A stretch of 47,315 bases of DNA from an uncultured Clostridia bacterium (GCA_947631325.1 CANRKX010000009.1:1-47315), one strand, 5' to 3'. Shown: positions 1 to 8,046, counted from the stretch's first letter. Made by a program: numbers and translations. The notes: generated by a model not told the origin, from the sequence alone.

Positions 1-1074
1 CTCCTCCTCCGTTAACGCACGCTCGCGGTCGGCGACGGCGAGAGCCTCCACCATCTCATCCAGATCGCCCAACATGAAGGAGGGGAGATTGAAGAGGGAT
101 AAGCCTATCCTGTGGTCGGTGACGCGGCCTTGAGGGAAGTTGTAGGTGCGAATTCTCTCGCTTCTGTCGCCCGTGCCGACGAGACTCTTCCTGTGGGCGT
201 CGTACTCCGACCTGTTTTTGGACTGATAATAGTCGTAAAGGCGGGAACGCAATACCTTGAAAGCCTTGTCCTTGTTTTTGAGCTGGCTGCGCTCGTCCTG
301 ACAGGTGACCACTATACCCGTGGGGAAGTGGGTCAGGCGGATTGCCGTCTCCGTCTTATTTACCTTTTGCCCGCCCGCGCCCGAGGAACGATAGACGTCC
401 ACCCGAACGTCCTCGTCGCGAATCTCCACCTCGACGTCCTCGGCTTCGGGAAGGACGGCAACGGTTGCCGTTGAGGTGTGTATTCTGCCCTGCGACTCCG
501 TTTCGGGCACGCGCTGAACGCGATGGACGCCGCTCTCGTACTTCAAGAGCTTGTAGGCGTTTTTGCCCGTTATGCGGAGGACGGCTTCCTTTACCCCGCC
601 GAGTTCGGTGGAGTTTACGTCCACCTCCTCCACCTTTAAGCGGTGGCGTTCGCAATAGTTCAAATACATTCTGTACAGTTCGCCCGCAAAGAGGGCGGCT
701 TCGTCGCCGCCCGCGCCGCCGCGGATTTCGAGAATACAGTTCCTTACGTCGTTTTTGTCGGCGGGAACGAGCAATATCTTCAACTCTTCATACAGAGCGG
801 CTTTTTTTTCGGAGAGAGACTTTTCCTCCTCGGCAAAGAGGGCGCGCATTTCGGGGTCGGTCTCCCTTTCGCCCGCCGCGCGAGCGGCGGTCAACGCCCT
901 TTCGCACTCGCCGTATTCGCGATACTTTAATACCGTGGGGGCAAGTTCGGCTTCAGCCTTGGCGAGCTTTGCATATTCCGCGGGGTCGCCCGCCCCGTCA
1001 AACGAGGAGAGGGACTTTGAAATTTGGTCGTAACGGGCGCATATATCCCCCAATTTTGCCAGCATTTTATCCAT
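1..1074 (-). CDS. prfA: Peptide chain release factor 1 (3' end outside window)
   Basis: RF1 recognises UAA/UAG in the ribosomal A site and triggers release of the finished peptide. The frame is open for 358 codons from the ATG at 1074 to the window edge, so only the last few residues and the stop are missing (family about 355-360 aa). The translation shows GGAGGDEAALFAGEL, the tripeptide anticodon PxT as PET within VQRVPETESQGRIHTS, and the catalytic loop SSGAGGQKVNKTE with the GGQ glutamine. It starts 11 nt after the prmC fusion gene, with AAAGGG as SD site. Placement next to prmC fits, because PrmC methylates this glutamine. Confidence 0.97.
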   Translation of the reverse strand, partial: MDKMLAKLGDICARYDQISKSLSSFDGAGDPAEYAKLAKAEAELAPTVLKYREYGECERALTAARAAGERETDPEMRALFAEEEKSLSEKKAALYEELKILLVPADKNDVRNCILEIRGGAGGDEAALFAGELYRMYLNYCERHRLKVEEVDVNSTELGGVKEAVLRITGKNAYKLLKYESGVHRVQRVPETESQGRIHTSTATVAVLPEAEDVEVEIRDEDVRVDVYRSSGAGGQKVNKTETAIRLTHFPTGIVVTCQDERSQLKNKDKAFKVLRSRLYDYYQSKNRSEYDAHRKSLVGTGDRSERIRTYNFPQGRVTDHRIGLSLFNLPSFMLGDLDEMVEALAVADRERALTEEE

Positions 1075-1085
1075 TTTTACACCCT

Positions 1086-2921
1086 TTAAAAGGCTATTTT
1101 GAGGAATCTGTCGACGCCCGCGAGGTCCTTTAAGACCATTGCGTACTGCCGCTTGGGGAAGAGCTTCAAGATGGCGTCAACCTGACCCTCGCCGCACTCG
1201 AAGATGAGCACCCCGTCCTTGGCGAGATAGCTCTTTACCTCGCGCGACATGCGCCTGTAAAATTCCAGCCCGTCCTCGCCGCCGTCGAGGGCGACGCGGG
1301 GCTCATACTCGCGCACTTCCCTTTGGATTTTGGGGATATCGCCGCTCTTTATATAGGGGGGATTGCAGACGATTATGTTATATCTGCCGTGAATACTCTG
1401 AAACAGGTCGCCCACGGTGAAGGTGACGTTGACGCCGTTTAATTTGGCGTTCTCCTTGGCGAGCATAATAGCCGCGTCCGACACGTCGGAGGCGAACACC
1501 GTCGCCTTGCCCTTGCACGCCTTGGCGACGGCGATGGCTATACAGCCCGAACCCGTGCACATATCGAGCACCTTATCGCCCTGCTCCACCGTCTTTATGA
1601 CGGCGTCTGCCAAGAGCTCGGTTTCGGGGCGAGGGATGAGAACGCGCTCGTCCACCTTTATCTTTACGCCGCAAAAGTCGGTGTCGCCCACGATATACCA
1701 AAGGGGTCTGCCCGTCATTCGCTTGGTGACGAGCTCGTCAATCTTCTTGCTCTCGGAGGGTCTTACCGTGCGCTCCTTTGTCAGCTCGCTGCGCTTTATG
1801 CCGAGGGAGAGACAATATATCCACTCGGCGTCGCTCTCGTCGATGCCCTTTTCCTTGAACTTCTTCTTGGTGTCGGCGAGCATTTTGGAGAGAATTCCGC
1901 CCGTGACGAAGGAAGTTTCGGGGACGGTGGGGTCGGCGTCCATTTCGAGCACCTTGTTGAAGGCGGCTATGGCGACCTCAATCATGCCCTCGTCGGGCTC
2001 GCGCGTGGTCAAGCCCTTTTGAAGAAGCATGCCGGGAATTTTGAATATATTCACAAATTTATTGTCGAATTTTGCGAGGAATTTCAATACCTCATACGAA
2101 AAGCCCGCGATGACGGGCAACAATACGATTTCCACCCCCAATTGGGCGAGAAAACGCAATACGCCGTTGGGAATATTGGCGGAAGTGACGCCCAAACCCC
2201 AAGTGACGAGCGAGATGACGAGGACGTTGATCAATACAACTATAAACAGGAAAGACGTGCCGCACCTGTCGTGTATGCGGGAGGCGTTTTTGACGCTTTC
2301 GGGGGTTAAGGGCATGCCGTGCTCATAGGCGTTTATCGTCTTGTGCTCGGCGCCGTGATACATATACAGTCGCCTTATATCCTTTAAAAGGAGAATTAAG
2401 GCGAGATAGCCCAAAAAGATGAAGAACTTGAAGGCGCCCCAGAGGACATAGGTAAAGACGCCGCCGTAAGCCGAGTCTATGACGGGGAAGGCCTTTATGA
2501 GAAGGTTGGTAAACAGGCGGGGCAGAATGATAAAGAGCCCCACCGCAAGGACGACGCCCAAGACCACCGAGACGGCGGCGACGACGTCCATAATGCCCAC
2601 TTTGAACTTTTCGGCGAGCCACTTTTCGACCTTGCCGCCCTCCTCGTCGTCCTCGCCGTATACGGCAGCCGAGCGCATTATCGCCTTTGTGCCGCGGACG
2701 AGGGAGGAAAAGAGGTTGACCGTGCCGCGGACGAAGGGGATTTTGGAGGCGCGTTTAACCCAATTTTTGGAGTTGTTGCGCTTTGCCTCTATCTGTATCT
2801 TGCCCTCGGGGTCGCGGACGGCGGAAGCCGTGCAGGTCTTGCCGACCATCATCACGCCCTCTAAAATAGCCTGACCGCCTATATAGGTTCCGCACTTCTT
2901 TTTCTTGTCTTTTTTTGCCAT
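1086..2921 (-). CDS. prmC: Fusion of DUF1385 membrane protein with release-factor glutamine methyltransferase PrmC
   Basis: A 611-residue protein with two parts. Residues about 1-310 match the DUF1385 (YqhQ-like) membrane family: GGQAILEGVMMVG near the start, hydrophobic segments around 110-135, 160-180, 222-245 and 262-280, and the hallmark YHGAEHKTINAYE at 188-200. Residues about 312-611 are PrmC/HemK, which methylates the GGQ glutamine of release factors: the S-adenosylmethionine motif DMCTGSGC (453-460) and the catalytic NPPY (520-523). I see no stop or frame change between the parts. In many Clostridia these are separate adjacent genes, so this looks like a gene fusion that would tether PrmC to the membrane. 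The role of DUF1385 is unknown. Downstream prfA encodes the PrmC substrate. Confidence 0.93.
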   Translation of the reverse strand: MAKKDKKKKCGTYIGGQAILEGVMMVGKTCTASAVRDPEGKIQIEAKRNNSKNWVKRASKIPFVRGTVNLFSSLVRGTKAIMRSAAVYGEDDEEGGKVEKWLAEKFKVGIMDVVAAVSVVLGVVLAVGLFIILPRLFTNLLIKAFPVIDSAYGGVFTYVLWGAFKFFIFLGYLALILLLKDIRRLYMYHGAEHKTINAYEHGMPLTPESVKNASRIHDRCGTSFLFIVVLINVLVISLVTWGLGVTSANIPNGVLRFLAQLGVEIVLLPVIAGFSYEVLKFLAKFDNKFVNIFKIPGMLLQKGLTTREPDEGMIEVAIAAFNKVLEMDADPTVPETSFVTGGILSKMLADTKKKFKEKGIDESDAEWIYCLSLGIKRSELTKERTVRPSESKKIDELVTKRMTGRPLWYIVGDTDFCGVKIKVDERVLIPRPETELLADAVIKTVEQGDKVLDMCTGSGCIAIAVAKACKGKATVFASDVSDAAIMLAKENAKLNGVNVTFTVGDLFQSIHGRYNIIVCNPPYIKSGDIPKIQREVREYEPRVALDGGEDGLEFYRRMSREVKSYLAKDGVLIFECGEGQVDAILKLFPKRQYAMVLKDLAGVDRFLKIAF

Positions 2922-2975
2922 AAAATTAAAGTTCCGCCCTTATTCGTCTGCGCGCCCTAAAATTTTGGCGCGCCT

Positions 2976-3013
2976 AAAAAAATATCGGCTTCCCGAGGGA
3001 GCCGTATTTTTTC
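2976..3013 (-). terminator. Intrinsic terminator after rpmE
   Basis: Hairpin pairing CGGCTCCC with GGGAAGCCG (one bulged base) followed on the minus strand by a run of eight T. It starts at the rpmE stop codon, so rpmE transcripts probably end here in part and the prmC-prfA genes are expressed by read-through or from another promoter. A second inverted repeat, GCGCGCC / GGCGCGC, lies just beyond it at 2951-2973 without a T run. Confidence 0.75.
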
Positions 3014-3215
3014 AGATATTATAACGCTTTTTGAACTTATCCACACGGCCGCCTGTGTCAACGAGCTTTTGCTTACCGGTAAAGAAGGGATGGCATTTGT
3101 TGCAGATATCCACTTTGAGGACGTCACCCTTCTTGGTCGTGCCGGTGGTAAAAGTCGCGCCGCAAGCACATACTACCGTTACCTCGTGATATTCGGGATG
3201 TATTTCGGGCTTCAT
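3012..3215 (-). CDS. rpmE: 50S ribosomal protein L31, zinc-binding type
   Basis: L31 bridges the large and small ribosomal subunits. The protein from the ATG at 3215 is 67 aa and begins [12 protein letters not shown], the normal L31 start; an in-frame ATG five codons upstream is less likely because AGGTG sits correctly spaced before 3215. The pairs CAC and CNKC give the four cysteines of the zinc-binding (C+) form, which is replaced by a zinc-free paralogue under zinc limitation in some bacteria. It has its own strong promoter and a terminator right at its stop. Confidence 0.96.
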   Translation of the reverse strand: MKPEIHPEYHEVTVVCACGATFTTGTTKKGDVLKVDICNKCHPFFTGKQKLVDTGGRVDKFKKRYNI

Positions 3216-3249
3216 TATTTCACCTCGCAATTTTTTCTGATGCTAACCC

Positions 3250-3278
3250 ATTATATATAATTTGCGGCGTTTAGTCAA
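3250..3278 (-). promoter_or_regulatory. rpmE promoter
   Basis: Minus strand TTGACT, 17 bases, TATAAT, followed 35 bases later by the rpmE start with its SD site. Both boxes are near consensus for the housekeeping sigma factor. Confidence 0.85.
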
Positions 3279-3354
3279 TTGATTTTAAGCCTTAAATAAA
3301 ATTTGCCGCTCTTTTGTGATAAAAAGTTTCATAAAGATTTTTGGGGGAATTTAG

Positions 3355-3383
3355 TTGCAAATATCTTCGCAATGTCGTATAAT
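3355..3383 (+). promoter_or_regulatory. Promoter of the dehydrogenase-like gene, nearly leaderless
   Basis: TTGCAA, 17 bases, TATAAT. The expected transcription start (about 3390) lies only about six bases before the ATG at 3396, leaving no room for a SD site. The spacing is ideal, so the message is predicted to be near-leaderless. Confidence 0.8.
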
Positions 3384-3395
3384 GAGCATTAAGTT

Positions 3396-4415
3396 ATGGA
3401 TAATTGGTTACTGAAAGGTCCAAAGACCCTCGTCAACGAACCGACGGGGCAAAATATCGAGTCCCCCACCCAGGTGAAGGTCAAGGTTTCGCACTTGCTC
3501 GTCACAGACTTCGACGCGCAGGTGTTTTCGGGCGATATACCCGTTACCTACCCCCGCGTTTTGGGGCGCGCCGCCGTGGGCATAGTCACCGAGGCGGGCG
3601 AGGGGTGCTACGGCGTGGAGAAGAACGCGAGAGTGTACTTTGAGCCCACGCGCTCGTGCGGGAAGTGCCTTGCATGCAGGAGCGGAAAGCCCAAGGAGTG
3701 CACGAACGTAATTTCCGCGGGGAGCGACTTCGACGGGTTCATGCGCGATTTTGCGGTGTGCGAATACCGCGACGTCGCCGCGCTGCCCGATTCGGTGGAC
3801 GATATACACGCCCTCTGCATAGAACCCGTGGGAATTGCCGAAAATATCTACGACAAACTCAATCTTTCCGCAGGGCAGAGAGTAGCCGTCGTGGGGGCGG
3901 ACATAACGGGCAATATAATTGCGCAGGTGCTGCAATACCATAAGGTTATACCCATAGTCATAGACAACAACCCCGCCAACCTCGAAAGGGCGAGAAATTG
4001 CGGCATATATTACACTTTTGCCGCCGACGACGAGCTTGACGAGAGGGTCAAGGACGCGACGGGCGGGCACTTCTGCGACGCAGCCGTGTACTGCTCCAAC
4101 TCGCGTCTCCCCATATCCATTTCGACAAGGCTCGTGGGCAACGGCAAGAAGGTAGTTCTATGCAGTCCTTCGCCGCACAACGCTACGATGGACATAAGCG
4201 ACGTGCTTGAAAAGAATTTGACGGTGTTCGGGGTCTCGAACGCGTACGACTACACAGACGCCGTCATCAACATGTTCATTCACGGGGCGGTCAACCTCGA
4301 CGTGTTTGAAAAGGAGATATTGACCGAATACAACCCCGTTGAGATATTGAAGCAGAAGTGCGTTGCCACCAACTCCAAGACGGGCAAGATGACGGTTTTG
4401 AAGATGATACTCTGA
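3396..4415 (+). CDS. Zinc-type alcohol dehydrogenase (MDR) homologue with lost catalytic zinc ligands
   Basis: A 339-aa protein of the medium-chain dehydrogenase/reductase superfamily. The structural zinc lobe is intact: C88, C91, C94 and C102 in CGKCLACRSGKPKEC. The catalytic zinc site is not. The usual Cys in the GxCGxD stretch is Leu35 (HLLVTD), and the GHE motif reads GRA (57-59); only the later Glu (EPVG, E143) remains. The nucleotide-binding GxGxxG reads GADITG (167-172). It is therefore probably not a normal zinc-dependent alcohol dehydrogenase; it could bind a nucleotide, act without zinc, or be regulatory. The N-terminus WLLKGPKTL aligns with family starts, which supports the ATG at 3396 despite no SD site. 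The phospholipase D gene follows 23 nt later. Confidence 0.85.
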   Translation: MDNWLLKGPKTLVNEPTGQNIESPTQVKVKVSHLLVTDFDAQVFSGDIPVTYPRVLGRAAVGIVTEAGEGCYGVEKNARVYFEPTRSCGKCLACRSGKPKECTNVISAGSDFDGFMRDFAVCEYRDVAALPDSVDDIHALCIEPVGIAENIYDKLNLSAGQRVAVVGADITGNIIAQVLQYHKVIPIVIDNNPANLERARNCGIYYTFAADDELDERVKDATGGHFCDAAVYCSNSRLPISISTRLVGNGKKVVLCSPSPHNATMDISDVLEKNLTVFGVSNAYDYTDAVINMFIHGAVNLDVFEKEILTEYNPVEILKQKCVATNSKTGKMTVLKMIL

Positions 4416-4438
4416 CCCCTGCGCAAAACGACCGTTAT

Positions 4439-5848
4439 ATGCGCAACCTAAAAGATATAATATTTTCGTTGAATTTTTTATACATCGTGCTTATTGCGGC
4501 GGAGATCGCCGCAATAATTTTTTTATGCGTTCTCGTTCCCGCCGCCCTCCCCCTTGCCGCGGCTGCTTCGGGGGCGTGGTTTTTATCGCTCGTAACCGCC
4601 GCCGTGATAGTCGTGCGAGGGGGCGCGGAAGAGAGCCAAGGCGCCCTCTTTTTGGTCTGCGCTCTGCCCGTTTTGGGAGCGGCGATATACCTGATTTTAT
4701 CTTCGGGAAAGAAGAGACGGGGGATTTTGAAGGTTGAGGGAGAGGCCGACTCCCCCCTCTCCCGCCTCGCAAAAGAGACGTGCGGCACGGTGCAGTGCGG
4801 ATATGACGGGGCAAAATACTTTAAATCGGGGGCGGAGTGCTTTGACAGCATGTTCTTAGATATCGCACAGGCGAGAGAGAGCGTTTATGCAGAGTTCTTC
4901 ATCGCGGCGGGCGGGAAGGTGTTCGATACATTTTTGAAAGCCGCGGAAAGCGCGATAGAAAAAGGAGCTAAGGTCAAGGTGCTTTTGGACGGCGTGGGTT
5001 GTGCCTTTAAGCTGAAAAGGCGGGATATAAAGAGGCTGAAAGCGACGGGCGCAGAGGTTAAAATTTTCGGAAAAATCACGCCGCTGCCGAGGGCGAGGCT
5101 AAACTTGCGCGACCATAGGAAGATTGTGGCGATTGACGGGAAGATTGCATATATCGGCGGGATAAACCTTGCAGACGAGTATGCGGGGCTGTATACCCCT
5201 TACGGATACTGGAAGGACAACGCCGTAAAAATTTGGGGCGGGGCGGCGAAGATATTCGAGGGAATGTTCCTCTCCATGTGGGAGGGAAAATACGAGACGG
5301 ACGCGCCCGAGGGCGGAAAATACGAGTGCCTGCCCTTCGGCGACGGCGGAAAAAAGGCGAGATTTGCCGAGAGCGCGTTTTTACACGCCATATACTCGGC
5401 GAAAGAGAGGGTGCACATACTCACCCCATACTTCTGCGCGGGCGGGGACTTGAACGGCGCGCTGAAGTGCGCCGCGCTGCGCGGGGTTGACGTGAAGATA
5501 ATACTTCCCCATATCCCCGATAAAAAGTACGCCTTCGAGCTCTCAAAGGCGACCGCCGAGGAGCTTGCGCCCTTCGGGGTGCAGTTCTTCGAGTTCTCTC
5601 CGGGGTTCATGCATGCCAAGGCGGTTATCTGCGACGATTTGGTCTTTTTGGGGAGCTATAACTTTGACTTCCGATCCACCCGAACCAACTTCGAGTGCGG
5701 GGCGGCGTTTGCGGGAGAGATATGCGAGCAAGTAGAGCGGGACTTTTGCGGGTGCCTTGCACTATCCCAAAAGATGAATGAGGGAAAACTTTCGCCCGCA
5801 AAGAGATTTTCAAGGCTCATTATAAAGCTGATTGCGCCGCTCATATAG
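4439..5848 (+). CDS. Cardiolipin synthase-like phospholipase D family membrane protein
   Basis: Predicted 469-aa inner-membrane enzyme that joins two phosphatidylglycerol molecules into cardiolipin, or a close relative. Two or three hydrophobic segments occupy residues about 9-90. Two HKD catalytic motifs follow: H226-K228-D233 in HRKIVAIDGKIAYIGG and H392-K394-D399 in HAKAVICDDLVFLGS. This is the ClsA layout and length. The frame is open from 4358, but the ATG at 4439 puts the first hydrophobic helix at the N-terminus and avoids overlap with the upstream gene. No clear SD site precedes it, so translation may depend on the upstream gene. Confidence 0.9.
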   Translation: MRNLKDIIFSLNFLYIVLIAAEIAAIIFLCVLVPAALPLAAAASGAWFLSLVTAAVIVVRGGAEESQGALFLVCALPVLGAAIYLILSSGKKRRGILKVEGEADSPLSRLAKETCGTVQCGYDGAKYFKSGAECFDSMFLDIAQARESVYAEFFIAAGGKVFDTFLKAAESAIEKGAKVKVLLDGVGCAFKLKRRDIKRLKATGAEVKIFGKITPLPRARLNLRDHRKIVAIDGKIAYIGGINLADEYAGLYTPYGYWKDNAVKIWGGAAKIFEGMFLSMWEGKYETDAPEGGKYECLPFGDGGKKARFAESAFLHAIYSAKERVHILTPYFCAGGDLNGALKCAALRGVDVKIILPHIPDKKYAFELSKATAEELAPFGVQFFEFSPGFMHAKAVICDDLVFLGSYNFDFRSTRTNFECGAAFAGEICEQVERDFCGCLALSQKMNEGKLSPAKRFSRLIIKLIAPLI

Positions 5849-5857
5849 CGGGAATTT

Positions 5858-5886
5858 CAGGGGCTTACAGCGAGTTTGCGCCCCTG
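5858..5886. promoter_or_regulatory. Inverted repeat upstream of the HAD gene promoter
   Basis: CAGGGGC (5858-5864) and GCCCCTG (5880-5886) form a perfect 7-bp inverted repeat with a 15-base spacer, ending just before the TTGACA box. There is no T run, so it is a weak terminator at best for the preceding gene. It may be an operator. The function is not shown by the sequence. Confidence 0.35.
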
Positions 5887-5889
5887 CGC

Positions 5890-5918
5890 TTGACAAATTG
5901 CGGCGGGAATATTATGAT
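5890..5918 (+). promoter_or_regulatory. Promoter of the HAD phosphatase gene, leaderless
   Basis: TTGACA, 17 bases, TATGAT. The predicted transcription start is at about 5925, which is the A of the ATG itself. No SD sequence is present. This is the clearest leaderless candidate of the window. Confidence 0.8.
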
Positions 5919-5924
5919 TATATT

Positions 5925-6713
5925 ATGATTAAACTCGTGGCGAGCGATTTGGACGGCACCCTTCTTTTGCCCGGGGGCGTGATGCCCGAAGAGATTTTCG
6001 GGATAATAGAAGAGCTGTATAAAAAGGGAATAATATTCGTGCCCGCAAGCGGCAGGCAGCTGCCCAATTTAAAGGAGCTGTTCAAGCCCGTGCTCGATAA
6101 GATTGCGATAATCGCCGAGAACGGCGGGCTTGCCTATTGGAACGGGGAAATCGTATACCTAAATCCCACTTCCTCGGAACAGGTCAAGAGGGCGTTGAGG
6201 ATTATCGAGAAAGTCGAGGGGCTGCACCCCCTGCTGTCCTGCGCAGACTGCGCATACTACTCGGACGGGTTTGCGCCCTTTATAGACAAGGTGCACGCCT
6301 CGTACTCGGCGACCGAGAGAGTGGAAAACCTGTACGACGCGGCGGACGGGAAAATCGTTTTGAAGATCTCCGTCTGGGACGAAAGCGTGCCCTGTGCCGA
6401 GCACGGGGGAAAGATATTGCCGCCGCTCATTTGGGGGGCGAGGACGATGGTGTCGGGGAGGGATTGGTTAGACGTCTCCTGCCCCTCCGCCAATAAGGGC
6501 GAGGCGTTGAAGGCGCTGTGCGGCGTTCTTAATATAAAAAAGCGGCAGACAATGGGCTTCGGCGACCATATGAACGACCTGGAGATGCTTGAAGCGTGCG
6601 GAAAGGCATATGTTACCGCCAACGCATTTGCGGGATTGAAGGCAAAGATAAAGAGAGAAGTGCCCTCAAACGCCGAGAGGGGAGTTATAACCAAATTAAA
6701 GGAGCTGATATGA
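5925..6713 (+). CDS. HAD-superfamily phosphatase, Cof type
   Basis: Predicted 262-aa cytoplasmic Mg-dependent sugar-phosphate phosphatase of the Cof (class IIB) branch of the haloacid dehalogenase superfamily. Motif I is DLDGTLL at residues 8-14 (nucleophile D8), an early SGRQ follows the cap boundary, and the late GFGDHMNDLEML carries the metal-binding acidic residues. The frame is open from 5832, but the ATG at 5925 places motif I at the usual distance from the N-terminus. The substrate cannot be read from the sequence. The last codon overlaps the start of the yfcE-like gene (ATGA), so the two are co-translated. Confidence 0.92.
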   Translation: MIKLVASDLDGTLLLPGGVMPEEIFGIIEELYKKGIIFVPASGRQLPNLKELFKPVLDKIAIIAENGGLAYWNGEIVYLNPTSSEQVKRALRIIEKVEGLHPLLSCADCAYYSDGFAPFIDKVHASYSATERVENLYDAADGKIVLKISVWDESVPCAEHGGKILPPLIWGARTMVSGRDWLDVSCPSANKGEALKALCGVLNIKKRQTMGFGDHMNDLEMLEACGKAYVTANAFAGLKAKIKREVPSNAERGVITKLKELI

Positions 6714-7240
6714 AGATAATGATAGCTTCCGACCTGCACGGGTCGGCAAAATACACAAAATCGCTTTTGGACTGCTTTGAAAGCGAGGGCGCGGAAAAGC
6801 TGATTCTGTTGGGAGACGTACTCTATCACGGTCCCCGTAACCCGCTGCCCGAGGAGTATGCGCCCGCGCAAGTTGCGGGCATGCTTGCAAATATAAAACA
6901 AAAAATTATCTGCGTTCGGGGCAACTGCGACAGCGAAGTCGACCAGATGGTGCTGCCCTTCCCCATTATGGCGGAGTACGGCGTGGTGTTTGCCGACGGG
7001 CGGGAGATACACCTCTCCCACGGGCACAGGCAGACGCCGCCCTTGAAGGAGAGCGACGTTTACATAACGGGGCACACCCATCTGCCGCAAAACGATAAGA
7101 GCGAGGGCTTTTTGCACCTCAACCCCGGCTCGGTAGCCCTGCCCAAGGACGAGAGACAGACGAGGGGATATATCTTGTTTGAGGACGGCGAGTTTTTGTT
7201 CAAGACGCTGGACGGAAAGATTTACGACAGGGCAAAATAA
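6710..7240 (+). CDS. yfcE: YfcE-family metal-dependent phosphodiesterase
   Basis: A 176-aa calcineurin-like phosphoesterase. Motifs in order: SDLHG (7-11), LLGDVLYHGPRNPLP (characteristic YfcE wording), GNCD, LSHGH and GHTH, supplying the two-metal site. E. coli YfcE hydrolyses phosphodiester substrates in vitro; its physiological substrate is unclear. The frame is open from 6596, but the ATG at 6710 begins MKIMIASDLHG as in the family and overlaps the HAD stop by four bases. Transcription probably ends at the hairpin at 7312. Confidence 0.95.
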   Translation: MKIMIASDLHGSAKYTKSLLDCFESEGAEKLILLGDVLYHGPRNPLPEEYAPAQVAGMLANIKQKIICVRGNCDSEVDQMVLPFPIMAEYGVVFADGREIHLSHGHRQTPPLKESDVYITGHTHLPQNDKSEGFLHLNPGSVALPKDERQTRGYILFEDGEFLFKTLDGKIYDRAK

Positions 7241-7311
7241 AAGCCCCGTCCGATATGCGGGCGAAATATATATAATATAATAGCCCGCCTTATGAGAGGG
7301 GCGAATATAGT

Positions 7312-7345
7312 AAAACCCCGTCCGCAGATATGCGGACGGGGTTTT
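7312..7345. terminator. Bidirectional intrinsic terminator
   Basis: Perfect 15-bp stem AAAACCCCGTCCGCA / TGCGGACGGGGTTTT with a 4-base loop. T runs on both strands allow it to serve yfcE (plus) and the 74-aa membrane protein gene (minus). A partial copy of the same stem (CCCCGTCCG, ATATGCGG) lies at 7244-7262. Confidence 0.9.
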
Positions 7346-7355
7346 AAAGTTGTGC

Positions 7356-7580
7356 TTACTCGAGAATGAGTTTGTTGAAAACAAGAGTCCAGATAGCGTC
7401 GAGCCAGCCGATGACAACGCCGACGAAAGTTACGACGAGCGCAACAACGACCCTGATGACGCCGCCCTTCTTAAGCACCGCAGACCATCTTACGAGGATC
7501 TCGACTATCCAGTTTACAACGGGGATAAGAAGCAGAAGAACCTGAATAAGCTTGTTCTGTTTGTGGAACCATGCATCCAT
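7356..7580 (-). CDS. Small two-helix membrane protein (paralogue 1)
   Basis: A 74-aa protein that I cannot assign to a named family. A short amphipathic start (MDAWFHKQNKL) is followed by one hydrophobic helix at about 11-33, a basic loop (R, KK) and a second helix at about 40-68. The pattern LLLLIPVV...VR...GWLDAI recurs in the next gene at 7714-7953 (LLLCIPMV...CR...WAVDLV), so the two are paralogues. It has a good SD site (GGAG), its own promoter and the shared terminator at 7312. Size and shape recall small envelope proteins, but the role is unknown. Confidence 0.8.
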   Translation of the reverse strand: MDAWFHKQNKLIQVLLLLIPVVNWIVEILVRWSAVLKKGGVIRVVVALVVTFVGVVIGWLDAIWTLVFNKLILE

Positions 7581-7615
7581 TGTTTGAAGTCTCCTTTATT
7601 TTTTTATTTAACAAT

Positions 7616-7643
7616 ATTATATCACTTTGTCGGAATATGTCAA
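7616..7643 (-). promoter_or_regulatory. Promoter of small membrane protein 1
   Basis: Minus strand TTGACA, 16 bases, TATAAT. The bases just after the -35 box (TAT) and before the -10 box (GTGA) are identical to those in the promoter of the paralogous gene at 7986-8013, so promoter and gene were duplicated together or are kept alike. Confidence 0.88.
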
Positions 7644-7677
7644 TCTTCTGATTGAAATTTTCACCGACTAAAAGCGC

Positions 7678-7705
7678 AAAAACCGCGGAAATTTTTCCGC
7701 GGTTT
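7678..7705 (-). terminator. Intrinsic terminator of small membrane protein 2
   Basis: Perfect stem AAACCGCGGAAA / TTTCCGCGGTTT with a two-base centre, followed on the minus strand by TTTTT. It lies 9 bases after the stop of the 79-aa gene. Confidence 0.88.
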
Positions 7706-7713
7706 AAAGCTTT

Positions 7714-7953
7714 TTAACCAAGAAGGAAAGCATGCCCGTTCATAAGCACGCATACGAGGTCAACAGCCCACATGAAGAACGCGCCGGGGATAACCGTGAG
7801 GATTGCAAGAACAAGATAGAGCGCGTCAACGGGTTGCTTGGTTGCCTGATTGATTATCCTGCATATGCCATAGAAAATCTCGACCATGGGGATGCACAGA
7901 AGCAACTTCACAATGAGGGGGAATTCGTTGACTTGTTTGATGAAATCGTTCAT
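7714..7953 (-). CDS. Small two-helix membrane protein (paralogue 2)
   Basis: A 79-aa protein beginning MNDFIKQVNEFPLIVK, then hydrophobic segments at about 14-32 and 45-70 separated by a polar loop (NQATKQPVD). It resembles the neighbouring 74-aa protein in the first helix (LLLCIPMV), the following Arg and the second helix (WAVDLV), which argues for tandem duplication. SD site AGGAG, own promoter, own terminator: each member is a single-gene unit. I do not recognise a family with known function. Confidence 0.8.
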   Translation of the reverse strand: MNDFIKQVNEFPLIVKLLLCIPMVEIFYGICRIINQATKQPVDALYLVLAILTVIPGAFFMWAVDLVCVLMNGHAFLLG

Positions 7954-7985
7954 TTTTTTCTCCTTTTCGTTTTATAATTAAGTAT

Positions 7986-8013
7986 ATTATATCACCCGAT
8001 AAAAATATGTCAA
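7986..8013 (-). promoter_or_regulatory. Promoter of small membrane protein 2
   Basis: Minus strand TTGACA, 16 bases, TATAAT, with the same flanking TAT and GTGA bases and the same unusual 16-base spacer as the promoter at 7616-7643. Confidence 0.88.
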
Positions 8014-8046
8014 ATGACGTATATGAAAAATTTAAAAAAATTTTTT

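Noticed and set aside
342-1133. 263-codon Arg/Pro-rich plus-strand frame opposite prfA
   Set aside because: Composition typical of the antisense of a GC-rich gene; no SD site or domain.
7241-7311. Additional gene or RNA after yfcE
   Set aside because: Only AT-rich sequence with a GCGGGC / GCCCGC pair around a long loop and a partial copy of the terminator; no coding frame.
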